A DNA stretch of 48,351 nt from Opitutales bacterium (GTDB lineage Bacteria > Verrucomicrobiota > Verrucomicrobiia > Opitutales > UBA2995): positions 1-48,351 of the forward strand of contig JAJDZZ010000010.1 in NCBI GenBank assembly GCA_022824405.1, read 5' to 3'. How positions within the stretch are numbered: position 1 is the stretch's first letter; each line of letters starts with the position of its first letter. Below the pieces are notes generated by a model. That model made no database searches and was not told where the DNA came from. It saw nothing but the letters and a program-made list of their open reading frames with translations. Below, piece after piece: positions 1-8,260 of the stretch. The position numbers and the translations under genes are program-made.

Positions 1-123
1 TATGTGGAAAGATTAAAAGCCAAAGGCAAACCCTACAAATGCGCCATTGTTGCGGCGATGAGGAAGTTGCTCATCCACCTCCACATCCTTATGAAAAATC
101 ATCAATTAAGCCTTGCTTCGTGA
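1..123 (+). CDS. IS110-family transposase, C-terminal fragment (runs off window start)
   Basis: Frame 1 is open from the first base to a TGA at 121-123 and gives 40 residues. They include a [17 protein letters not shown] stretch, which resembles the end of IS110/IS116/IS902 transposases, where a conserved basic G-K-x-x-K-x-A-x-VA-x-MRKLL segment precedes a short tail. These DEDD-type enzymes catalyse recombination of a circular intermediate and usually lack terminal inverted repeats, so the element edge cannot be placed here. The gene continues upstream of the window. Family assignment rests on the last 30 residues only; whether the copy is intact is unknown. Confidence 0.72.
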   Translation, partial: YVERLKAKGKPYKCAIVAAMRKLLIHLHILMKNHQLSLAS

Positions 124-335
124 CACAGTTGCTTGGCGAGATTCCCTCTCTCAAATCCAGTCTATCCTGTGCAACATGTTTCATTAAAAAGCCCTTCCAT
201 GCATGTATCCTCCGTGTAATCCGTGGTCAGCATTCCGGATGCTGAGTTATCTTCGATTCAGCTCCCCTGATCGGGGTATTGTAAATTAGGCCGGTTTTCT
301 CTATAGTATTAGTCCCCCTAATATTAAAAAACTAC
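124..335. repeat. Intergenic repeat modules downstream of the transposase
   Basis: No gene is supported here; the 68-codon ORF over 39-245 is a shadow. The stretch holds copies of modules that recur through the window: TTGGCGAGATTCC at 135-147 (related to the GGCGAGCTTTGCGAGAG module), a 'CTATCCTGTGCAACATG' phrase near 162-178, and TCCGTGTAATCCGTGGTCAG at 211-230. The order resembles the clusters at 22.75-23.1 kb and 31.0-31.2 kb. Confidence 0.6.
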
Positions 336-378
336 TTTCCACTCAGTAGAATTTCATCCTTCGAAGCCAGGTTTGTGC
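336..378. repeat. Left copy of 43-bp direct repeat bracketing the DUF1800/DUF1501 pair
   Basis: Positions 336-378 match 3856-3898 with about 4 mismatches in 43 and no gap; the shared core includes AATTTCATCCTTCGA. This copy covers the GTG start codon (375-377) of the DUF1800 gene, while the right copy covers the stop codon of the DUF1501 gene. The offset is 3520 bp, so the repeats delimit exactly the two-gene unit. Confidence 0.85.
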
Positions 379-2462
379 TCCAATTACCATTTAGATTCGG
401 GTTAACGGCCCATCTCCTGCTGATGGGTGGTTTGCTGCTGCAACCGACATTCCTGCTTGGGCAGCCTGAAGATTATCCGGAATGGCTGGAGAAGGTGCCA
501 GGGCAACCTGCCGAACCCGATCCGGACGGCGATGGCGTTCCAACCTTTTTGGAATATGCGCTCGGTGCGGAACCTGGCGCTGCCGTGGATCCCTATGAAT
601 CAGGGTCATCACCCGTATTCCGCCGAGAAAATGAAATTACAATGGTCCTGCTTCCGTTTCCCGGAAAACGAGACATGATGTACCTACTGGAAGGGAAATC
701 CAGCCTCCAAGACATTGAATGGACCACGCTTGCCAGAAAACTCGGCAATGCTCCCTGGCAGTCGGTAACGGACGGTTTTGAAATAGAGGAAACGTCCGAG
801 GAGGTAACGCTTTACTTCGAAGACTGGCCGGACGCAACCTTTCTGCGGCTTCGCGTGGAGGCCGGAGAAAACACCCTGCAAAGGAAAGCCCTGGCGGCAC
901 GATTTCTGAAACAGGCCACTTTCGGGCCGACCATGGGGCAGATTGAAGCCTTGGCGGATGACGACCTGGATTTTGAAGGCTGGATCGACGAACAGCTTGC
1001 CCTGCCAGCCAGTTCACACCTGGACCATTATTACTCCATGGGGGTTGAAAACCCTTTGGAACCGAGGCGATTCGGCAACGATCCCAGAGGGGATTCAACA
1101 ACGCTCAAAGTAACCGTCTGGTACGATATAGCTCTTCTGGGAGAGGACCAATTGAGACAGCGCATGGCCTGGGCTCTGTCCCAAATCTTTGTTTTGGGTG
1201 AAGCCGGGAGCCTGCAACATTTTCACCCGGTACAATGGGTCAATTGGTATGACATACTGGTTGACAATGCTTTTGGAAATTACAGAGGACTTCTACATGA
1301 CGTGACCTATAGCCCGAAAATGGGCGATTATCTGACATACCTGAACAACAGGAAGGCCAACGGTAACCAGCTACCGGATGAAAACTATGCGAGGGAGGTC
1401 ATGCAACTGTTCACGGTGGGGTTATGGCACCTGAATAATGATGGAACCTTGAAGCTCGATGACCAGGGCCAACCGATTCCCACCTATACGAATTACCACA
1501 TTACTGAATTAGCCAAAGTATTTACCGGATTGACACTCCGCGCAAATGTGCCGGGAAAACACCACATATTCCCGAACGGGTACAGAAATAACCGCGTCGA
1601 CCCTATGACCCAGCAGTTTTCTCAGCACGACACCTCGCGCAAGGAGATGCTCGACGGGACCATAATTCCTATCCGCGGAAATGTCTATGTAGACATCGCA
1701 AGAGCCCTGGATGTGTTGTTCAAACACCCCAATACACCTCCCTTTGTTTCCTATCGCCTTATTCAGCGATTCACTTCCTCCAACCCCAGTCCGGAATATG
1801 TTGAACGTGTGGCCAATGTATTTATCGACAATGGCGAAGGCGTACGAGGAGATCTGGCTGCCGTTTGTAAAGCCATATTGTTAGATCCCGAAGCAAGGGA
1901 CGCAGGCTACGCGATTGAGAACGGTCGGGGAAAATTGCGTGAGCCACTCCTGAAATTCACGCAACTTTGCCGTGCTTTCCATTTACGGCACAACTATGCG
2001 AATTCGCATTTCTACATTGAGTCCATGTCAGATGAATTCGGCATGTCGCCATACCAATATCCGGATGTATTCAATTTTTACCAAGCGGATTTTGCGCCAT
2101 TCGGCAAGGTCCAGGATGCGGGTCTGGTGGGGCCCGAATTTCAAATTCTGAACGATTCCACCGGACTAAAGACCTTCACGGTCTTCCATCGACTCATCAA
2201 CGACGGCCTGGTTGACGGCCTGTCGAAAGGATACTACCCGCGCCCCAAACTCGATTATTCCGAGGTGTTGCCACTTGCGGACGATATCCCTGCTTTAATC
2301 GATTATCTCGATTTGCTGCTTACCCACCAAACATTGAGGGACGATACCAAGGAGTTGATCGCGGATGCGGTTGAGGTCATTCCAAGTTCTTTTCCGGAAT
2401 CCCGAGTAAAAAGAGCCACAGTCCTTATCAGTATCTTTCCTGAATTCGCCATTATGGAATGA
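375..2462 (+). CDS. DUF1800 domain-containing exported protein
   Basis: 695 residues from a GTG start at 375. An in-frame ATG at 423 is possible but would cut the hydrophobic leader (LTAHLLLMGGLLLQPTFLLG), so GTG is preferred. After the leader comes a Verrucomicrobia-style acidic motif DPDGDGVPTFLEYALG (about residues 49-64), probably Ca-binding. The DUF1800 domain (PF08811) begins near residue 177 with the hallmark RFLKQATFGPT and fills the rest; length is normal. The biochemical role of DUF1800 is unknown; the family is typically exported and encoded beside a DUF1501 gene, as here (DUF1501 starts 9 nt after this stop, consistent with one transcript). I see no heme or hydrolase motif. Confidence 0.88.
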   Translation: MLQLPFRFGLTAHLLLMGGLLLQPTFLLGQPEDYPEWLEKVPGQPAEPDPDGDGVPTFLEYALGAEPGAAVDPYESGSSPVFRRENEITMVLLPFPGKRDMMYLLEGKSSLQDIEWTTLARKLGNAPWQSVTDGFEIEETSEEVTLYFEDWPDATFLRLRVEAGENTLQRKALAARFLKQATFGPTMGQIEALADDDLDFEGWIDEQLALPASSHLDHYYSMGVENPLEPRRFGNDPRGDSTTLKVTVWYDIALLGEDQLRQRMAWALSQIFVLGEAGSLQHFHPVQWVNWYDILVDNAFGNYRGLLHDVTYSPKMGDYLTYLNNRKANGNQLPDENYAREVMQLFTVGLWHLNNDGTLKLDDQGQPIPTYTNYHITELAKVFTGLTLRANVPGKHHIFPNGYRNNRVDPMTQQFSQHDTSRKEMLDGTIIPIRGNVYVDIARALDVLFKHPNTPPFVSYRLIQRFTSSNPSPEYVERVANVFIDNGEGVRGDLAAVCKAILLDPEARDAGYAIENGRGKLREPLLKFTQLCRAFHLRHNYANSHFYIESMSDEFGMSPYQYPDVFNFYQADFAPFGKVQDAGLVGPEFQILNDSTGLKTFTVFHRLINDGLVDGLSKGYYPRPKLDYSEVLPLADDIPALIDYLDLLLTHQTLRDDTKELIADAVEVIPSSFPESRVKRATVLISIFPEFAIME

Positions 2463-2471
2463 AGTTCCACA

Positions 2472-3869
2472 ATGAAAAACGTTAGAAAATTATCCAGAAG
2501 ACAATTCATTGGTGAAACAAGCTGCGCCGCGGTTGGATCAACCTCTTTATTCGCAAGCCTGTTAAATTTAAGAATGGCCAGCACCGCGGCAGCAGCAGAC
2601 CTGGGGCCGGGGGACGATTACAAGGGGCTTGTATGTCTCTTTTTACAAGGAGGCAACGACTCCTTCAATATGCTTGTACCGAACCATAAGGATGCCTATG
2701 GCGATTACGCCCAGACCAGAGACGACCTGGCATTGCCTCGGGAAAACCTGCTACCCATCGCCTCTGAAGGTCAGGCATTTTCGGAATTTGGAATCCATCC
2801 CAGCATGCCACGCCTTCAGGAACTGTATAATAATAAGGACCTGGCTTTTGTAGCAAACGTCGGAACTCTCATTCGACCCATCGAGGACAGGGATGAATAT
2901 AACAATAACGGCGGTTTAAGACCCAGCGGCCTGTTCTCGCATTCCGACCAGCAAATTCATTGGCAAACCTCGATGCCGCAGATCAAAGGCGCCTCACCCG
3001 GCGGCTGGGGAGGAAGAACGGCAGACTTACTGCAGTCCATGAATGAAAACGCGCAGGTCTCCATGAACATTTCCCTGAGTGGGGTAAATGTTTTCCAGGC
3101 TGGGAACGAGGTGTTTTCTTATATCAGTGGCGTGGAAGGAGGCACCGAAATGGTGGACTACACGGACCCGTTTGCAAAAGCTGCGGTCGATAGCGCGTTG
3201 GAACTCGATTACAAAAACCTGTTTACCAGTACATTCGCGCAAAATACGCGCAGGTTCATCGACTCGAGTATCCTCTTCAACAATGCCATCGAGGATAAGG
3301 ATATATCGGTTCAGCCCGATGTAATATCCGGACTGACAAACCGGATGAAAATGATCGCACGCACGATCGCCGCGCATGAGGGCCTCAATCACAAACGACA
3401 AACGTTCTTTGTAAGATCAGATGGATGGGATCACCACAACGAGGTTCTCAACGCGCAGGAACGCATGCTGCGTGATATCGATGTTGCCGTTAAATTCTTC
3501 AAAGAAGCCATGGATGAAATCGGAATGTCGGACAAAGTAGTGCTTTTTACCGCTTCGGACTTCGGAAGAACCCTGACCTCCAATGGCCGGGGCTCAGATC
3601 ACGCCTGGGGAGGAAACCAGTTTGTCCTGGGCGGTCCGGTTAACGGTGGCAGAATTTTTGGTGGATACCCGCCGCTGAATTTGGACAACAGTCTGATGCT
3701 CAACCGGGGAAGAATCATTCCGACTACCTCAGTCGATGAATACGGTTCGGAATTGGCTCGTTGGCTTGGAGTCTCAGGCGGCGAGATGGATACCGTATTC
3801 CCCAATATACAGAATTTCTACGACCCGGCTCTTATCACTCATCCCCTGGGATTCCTTTCCTCTCAGTAA
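2472..3869 (+). CDS. DUF1501 family protein, Tat-exported
   Basis: 465 residues. The N-terminus carries a twin-arginine signal (LSRRQFIGETSCAAVGSTSLF), predicting export in a folded, perhaps metal-loaded state. The mature part starts with GLVCLFLQGGNDSFNMLVP, the signature of DUF1501 (PF07394), which belongs to the alkaline phosphatase/sulfatase-like superfamily. Near the C-terminus the conserved TASDFGRT and GSDHAWGGNQFVLGG blocks supply likely metal-binding Asp and His. Substrate is unknown. It lies 9 nt after the DUF1800 gene, so the two are probably co-transcribed. The stop codon (3867-3869) lies inside the right copy of the bracketing direct repeat. Confidence 0.9.
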   Translation: MKNVRKLSRRQFIGETSCAAVGSTSLFASLLNLRMASTAAAADLGPGDDYKGLVCLFLQGGNDSFNMLVPNHKDAYGDYAQTRDDLALPRENLLPIASEGQAFSEFGIHPSMPRLQELYNNKDLAFVANVGTLIRPIEDRDEYNNNGGLRPSGLFSHSDQQIHWQTSMPQIKGASPGGWGGRTADLLQSMNENAQVSMNISLSGVNVFQAGNEVFSYISGVEGGTEMVDYTDPFAKAAVDSALELDYKNLFTSTFAQNTRRFIDSSILFNNAIEDKDISVQPDVISGLTNRMKMIARTIAAHEGLNHKRQTFFVRSDGWDHHNEVLNAQERMLRDIDVAVKFFKEAMDEIGMSDKVVLFTASDFGRTLTSNGRGSDHAWGGNQFVLGGPVNGGRIFGGYPPLNLDNSLMLNRGRIIPTTSVDEYGSELARWLGVSGGEMDTVFPNIQNFYDPALITHPLGFLSSQ

Positions 3870-3936
3870 AATTTCATCCTTCGAGGCCAAGTTTGTGCCT
3901 TTTCTTAGCGATCTTGGCGAGCTTTGCGAGAGTCCC
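3856..3936. repeat. Right copy of 43-bp direct repeat plus GCGA module
   Basis: 3856-3898 is the right copy of the repeat at 336-378. It is directly followed at 3901-3936 by a module reading AGCGATCTTGGCGAGCTTTG then CGAGAGTCC, also present at 23068-23100, 28228-28259 and 31050-31080. The TTTGTGCC within it is a single copy of the octamer that forms long arrays elsewhere. Confidence 0.8.
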
Positions 3937-3976
3937 TTTCGCGATGCATGATAATGGATGCTGGGAATCAGGAATT

Positions 3977-6900
3977 ATGAAATTGTTGAGAATTTTAGGC
4001 GTAGTGGCAACCCTCTCCCCGACCCTCGTCCAAGGGGTAGAGGGAGATTTCTCGTCCGCCTCCTTGTTATTACGGCCTGACCGGGAGGGAGAAGGGGCGG
4101 CGGACCCCATCCAGGCCTCGACCGGGAACCCCTACCTGCGCTTGCCCGATGAAGCGCCCATGGTGCAGGTGGTCGAATTGGACGGAGCCGATCACCTCAC
4201 CCTGAGTTTCAGTAGCTATGCTACCGCTGATGATGCGTCCGTGATGGTAGAATTTTCGAATGACCTCAGCAGTTGGACCGCAGGCTATCTACTCAGCAGT
4301 TCGGAGGAGGAGAATGGGACTGTGGAGGAGACTTGGGGAAGCGCGACACCTATGGAAGGTAGGATGTATGCCCGGGTGAGGGTGAAGACTGGATTTCCCT
4401 ATCTTGATTGGAACCCGGAGCCATTTGAATTTATTGCTGGATCTTCTCAAAAATTTATCGACTACGAAAATGGTGATGATGGCAATCCGGGAACCCGGGA
4501 GAGTCCGTGGAAGCATCATCCCTGGGATCCGGAGGCAACCGGCAGTGCGGCCGCCGCAACGGGCATCCACACTTATGTCTTCAAGCGGGGGGTCGTCTAT
4601 CGGGGAACCCTGAACGCGGATGAATCCGGCAATCCGGGCAATCCAATCCGTCTGACCTCGGATCCTACGTGGGGAACAGGGGAGGCCGTATTGGCTGGAT
4701 CGATGCGGGTGGACGTGCCATGGACTCCCTATGAGGCGTCAGTTGGGTTGCCATTTCCGGAAGACAGCCAGAACAAGATCTGGATGGCCGAGCTGGATGA
4801 GGACATCGATCCGAAGCTCTGCTGGTTGGTCAATGGCCGGGAAATCACGCAATTACCGATTGCCCGTGAGCCCGATTGGGAAGTGACGAACCCGGACAAT
4901 CCGATGACCGAATGGTGGATCTGGACGGACGAGAAATCCAGCGGAAGAATACGTTTCCAATCCACTCGGGAAAGGGCTGGCACAGAAGGCTTTTCTGTTG
5001 GGGAAACCATCTGGATTTCGGATGGGGATGAGACTCCGCAAGAGATCGAAGAAAACCGGGCCAACAGCACCATCGTCATTACCGACATTTCGAGCAGCTA
5101 TCTGACCGTCAGTTGGGACGAGAGCGACAATCTCGGCGGCCTCAACGGTAAGATTATCACCAATGGGGTGGTCTATCGTAACGCCGACAGCCACCTTCAA
5201 AATCAGGAGAAAGCCCTGATTGACGATGTCCACCTGGTTGAACCGGATCCAGATTTTTATGATGATGCCCTCATTCGGGCCGAGCACTACAGCTATGCCG
5301 GGTACGGGCACCCGTCGCGGGTGAGCAGCTATTCACCCGCGAATCACTCAGTTACCTTGTCCTACTGGATTCCCTCGCTGCTGAACTCTGACCGGGAACC
5401 GCAAACGAATTGCCGCTATTATTTTGAGGACAAGCCTCAGTTTCTCGACTCACCAGGAGAATTCTATTATGATCGAATCACGGACCGGCTCTACGTGCGC
5501 CTCCCCGGCGACCAGGACCCGAATACCGCCCATATCGAGCTGGCGCGGAATCACTTGATAATCAATATCGAGGATCAGGACCACATTGAGATTTCCGGCC
5601 TGGCATTGCGTTTCGAGAACATCGACGACTGGTTTGACTATAACCAGGATAATGCGGCTGTCCGGATTATGGGCGATGTCAGCAACATCAAGATTTCCCA
5701 TTGTTCGTTTGAGCACGTGATCAAGGCTCTGTCCTACTATCCGCTTCGAGATAGTGATGTTGGTGACTACATTGAACTGAGCGACAGCGAGATTCTCCAC
5801 ACTGACCAGAATGCCATTGCCATGAGCCATGGTTGTGGGGGCATGTGGGGATACAATGTTTTCCCAAATGGGGATCCCTTAGGACATTTAAAGAATGTCA
5901 AGATTCTGAGAAATAACATTTACGACATTGGTCATCGGCCTGCGCCCAACGAGGCTTGTCATGCCGTTCAGGTAAAGGGCGGGGAACTGGTTGAGATAGC
6001 GTACAACATTATCGACCGGACCTACGGTTCGGGCATCAGTGCCTGCAACAGCAAATTTGCTGCTGCGACGCCAAAGCTGAGGGCGTGGGTGGCTCCTCTT
6101 GTCCGGGTCCTGGTGCACCACAACAAGGTAACCAATACGCTGTTGCAGACCCACGACTGGGGAGGGATCGCATCCTGGGGTGTTGGACCGGCGTACATTT
6201 ACAGTAACATATCTGGAAATGCGGTGGGGCATCGCGGATATGACTGGATTGAGCCCCCGGCTGCGGGAGGGAACTTCAACGATGTCTTCTCCCCCAACTA
6301 CGGTTGCGCCTATTACTATGACCACATGTTCAAGTCCTATTCCTTTAACAATATCGCATGGGGCAAAAATAATGACATTGATGACGAGTACTGGGCTTCA
6401 GCCGCATATAACGAAACGTTCGCCCTCCTGAATCACTGGTTCAATAACACGGCCTACAACGTGGCGGTGGGGCGTGCCAAGACAGGACGGCCAGGCTTTG
6501 ACTGCCGGTATTTGGGGAACCTGTATTTGGATGTTGGATACTCTTTTAACTATTATGCACCGGCTGCGAATTTCATGGATTTCAGCACGCTCGGATTCGC
6601 GAATAACCTGTACCACGGTGATGTTGAGCACTTTTCACTTGGAGGGGGTTCAACTAAATTCACCACCCTGGATAGCTGGATGAATTACTTGAATCCTGGA
6701 GGTACGCCGACCAGCCTTGCCTCGCAATCGGAGACGATTCTGGACGAATTGAACGTCATGGATGCAGCGGGCCATGATTTCCGCCTTCTGCCAGGTGCTG
6801 AAGGCGTTGATGGCGGCGTTAAAGTCTTTGTTCCGTGGGGATTATACAAGGTGGCGGGTGAATGGCCCTTCTACCGAAACAACCAGGATCCGACCCGTAT

Positions 6901-8245
6901 CATGGATGAGCACCTCTACGCCAATGAGGAGTGGAGATATGACACGATGTTCCATGAGATACTTCGGCACGATCTCGTTGCCTCCAATATCGACGAGGAT
7001 GACTATGAAGTTGGCCCGTTGGAGGACTGGGTTCCGGGCGTCCTGAGGTTTAATGGGGAGGACCAATACTGCAGCATTATTGATAGCCAAACCAAGTCGG
7101 ATTATCCCTGGACCACCCCGGATCGATCTGGGGTTCTGCGAGAGGGATTTAATCCTGGCAGCCGGCGGATCACCCTCGATGTGGGAACGGAGAATTTCCT
7201 CATTGAGATCTACTTCAAGACAGCCTCCAGCCAAACAGGCGGTACCCTTGTCTCCAAGGGGGACAAACAGCAAGGCTATCACCTTGTGATCGATGAACTA
7301 GGCCGTGCCCAACTGCAACTGGCTTTCAACGCTGAGGAGCAATACCAGGCAACGGCTTTGGCCACGGTGAATGACAACCAGTGGCACCACTTGATCGCCG
7401 AAGTCGACCGTGCCGCCCAATTGACCCGGATCTACCTTGATGGGTTGCAAATGCAGCTCTACGAGGAGGGATCACTGGAGACATTCGCTTCCCTGACCAA
7501 TACCTACGACTTTACCGTTGGTAAACTTGCCGGGAAGGGATCCATCGAAACCAGGACATTGACGTTTTTCGATTTCGAGAATCTGGATACGGTCGAGGGT
7601 CTCGAGGTGCGCAACGCCCCGGAAGCCACAGCTTCACTTGTCGACGATGTCCCATCAGAAGGGGGAGATCAAGCTGTCCGGGTGGAAGTACCCAGTGCTA
7701 CGAACTTTTTCTCAGTACCTGTCCCGATAGGGGAAGACCTTCCCTTGGACTTGAGCGATGCCGACTACATCTCATTCTGGATCAAAAGCGATGTAAACAG
7801 CCAGTGTAACTTCGAGGTACACGATTCTGTAGGAGGCGCCAGCGCATTTGAATTCCCCCTAACCGGGGATGGCCAGTGGACGCAGATCAGTGCCCCCTTA
7901 GCCAGCTTTACCGAACCACCGTGGTCAGGTGGTCCCGTCGACTGGTCAACGGTTGATGAGCTTCGGATAACCGCCTTCGGGGGGAGCTATTCGAATGTCT
8001 ACCTGGTCTTTGACATGATTGAAGCCAAAGGGCAAACTCAGGAATCCGGAAATGGCAGCGGCTACTTCCATGGCAGCATCGATTTCCTACGCCTTTCCAA
8101 GGGAACTTTGGAGGATGCGGAGACCACCATCGAGGAACTCTACGAGTGGCAGTTCAACGGCCCCTTCCTGAAGGACTTTTTTGGGAATGCGCCCAAGGGA
8201 GCGGGAAGGGACGTCGGGGCTATTGAGCAGGATATAAGAAATTAA
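3977..8245 (+). CDS. Large secreted beta-helix protein with LamG and CBM-like domains (putative polysaccharide lyase/hydrolase)
   Basis: 1422 residues from ATG at 3977. The frame is open from 3761, but the upstream part overlaps the DUF1501 gene and repeat DNA, and MKLLRILGVVATLSPTLVQG is a good signal peptide. Residues about 145-250 resemble the entry region of pectate-lyase-like proteins (FIDYENGDDGNPGTRESPW). Residues about 520-900 look like a right-handed parallel beta-helix (HIEISGLALRF, NIKISHCSFEHV, NVKILRNNIYDIGH, LVEIAYNIID). From about 1019 a LamG/concanavalin-type domain begins (VLRFNGEDQYC; NQWHHLIAEVD; TRIYLDG). Around residues 1190-1355 a second beta-sandwich (FFDFENLDTVEGL ... 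YISFWIKSD ... LRITAFGGS) interrupts LamG, which resumes with GYFHGSIDFLRLSKG. Likely role is binding and cleaving an acidic polysaccharide; catalytic residues were not identified. It ends 15 nt before a sulfatase gene. Confidence 0.75.
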   Translation: MKLLRILGVVATLSPTLVQGVEGDFSSASLLLRPDREGEGAADPIQASTGNPYLRLPDEAPMVQVVELDGADHLTLSFSSYATADDASVMVEFSNDLSSWTAGYLLSSSEEENGTVEETWGSATPMEGRMYARVRVKTGFPYLDWNPEPFEFIAGSSQKFIDYENGDDGNPGTRESPWKHHPWDPEATGSAAAATGIHTYVFKRGVVYRGTLNADESGNPGNPIRLTSDPTWGTGEAVLAGSMRVDVPWTPYEASVGLPFPEDSQNKIWMAELDEDIDPKLCWLVNGREITQLPIAREPDWEVTNPDNPMTEWWIWTDEKSSGRIRFQSTRERAGTEGFSVGETIWISDGDETPQEIEENRANSTIVITDISSSYLTVSWDESDNLGGLNGKIITNGVVYRNADSHLQNQEKALIDDVHLVEPDPDFYDDALIRAEHYSYAGYGHPSRVSSYSPANHSVTLSYWIPSLLNSDREPQTNCRYYFEDKPQFLDSPGEFYYDRITDRLYVRLPGDQDPNTAHIELARNHLIINIEDQDHIEISGLALRFENIDDWFDYNQDNAAVRIMGDVSNIKISHCSFEHVIKALSYYPLRDSDVGDYIELSDSEILHTDQNAIAMSHGCGGMWGYNVFPNGDPLGHLKNVKILRNNIYDIGHRPAPNEACHAVQVKGGELVEIAYNIIDRTYGSGISACNSKFAAATPKLRAWVAPLVRVLVHHNKVTNTLLQTHDWGGIASWGVGPAYIYSNISGNAVGHRGYDWIEPPAAGGNFNDVFSPNYGCAYYYDHMFKSYSFNNIAWGKNNDIDDEYWASAAYNETFALLNHWFNNTAYNVAVGRAKTGRPGFDCRYLGNLYLDVGYSFNYYAPAANFMDFSTLGFANNLYHGDVEHFSLGGGSTKFTTLDSWMNYLNPGGTPTSLASQSETILDELNVMDAAGHDFRLLPGAEGVDGGVKVFVPWGLYKVAGEWPFYRNNQDPTRIMDEHLYANEEWRYDTMFHEILRHDLVASNIDEDDYEVGPLEDWVPGVLRFNGEDQYCSIIDSQTKSDYPWTTPDRSGVLREGFNPGSRRITLDVGTENFLIEIYFKTASSQTGGTLVSKGDKQQGYHLVIDELGRAQLQLAFNAEEQYQATALATVNDNQWHHLIAEVDRAAQLTRIYLDGLQMQLYEEGSLETFASLTNTYDFTVGKLAGKGSIETRTLTFFDFENLDTVEGLEVRNAPEATASLVDDVPSEGGDQAVRVEVPSATNFFSVPVPIGEDLPLDLSDADYISFWIKSDVNSQCNFEVHDSVGGASAFEFPLTGDGQWTQISAPLASFTEPPWSGGPVDWSTVDELRITAFGGSYSNVYLVFDMIEAKGQTQESGNGSGYFHGSIDFLRLSKGTLEDAETTIEELYEWQFNGPFLKDFFGNAPKGAGRDVGAIEQDIRN

Positions 8246-8260
8246 AAGAACGATGAGATT

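Noticed and set aside
39-245. 68-codon ORF at the window start
   Set aside because: It overlaps the IS110 transposase tail in another frame and then runs through repeat modules.
3761-3976. Longer N-terminus for the beta-helix protein
   Set aside because: It would overlap the end of DUF1501 and translate the direct repeat; a proper signal peptide starts at 3977.
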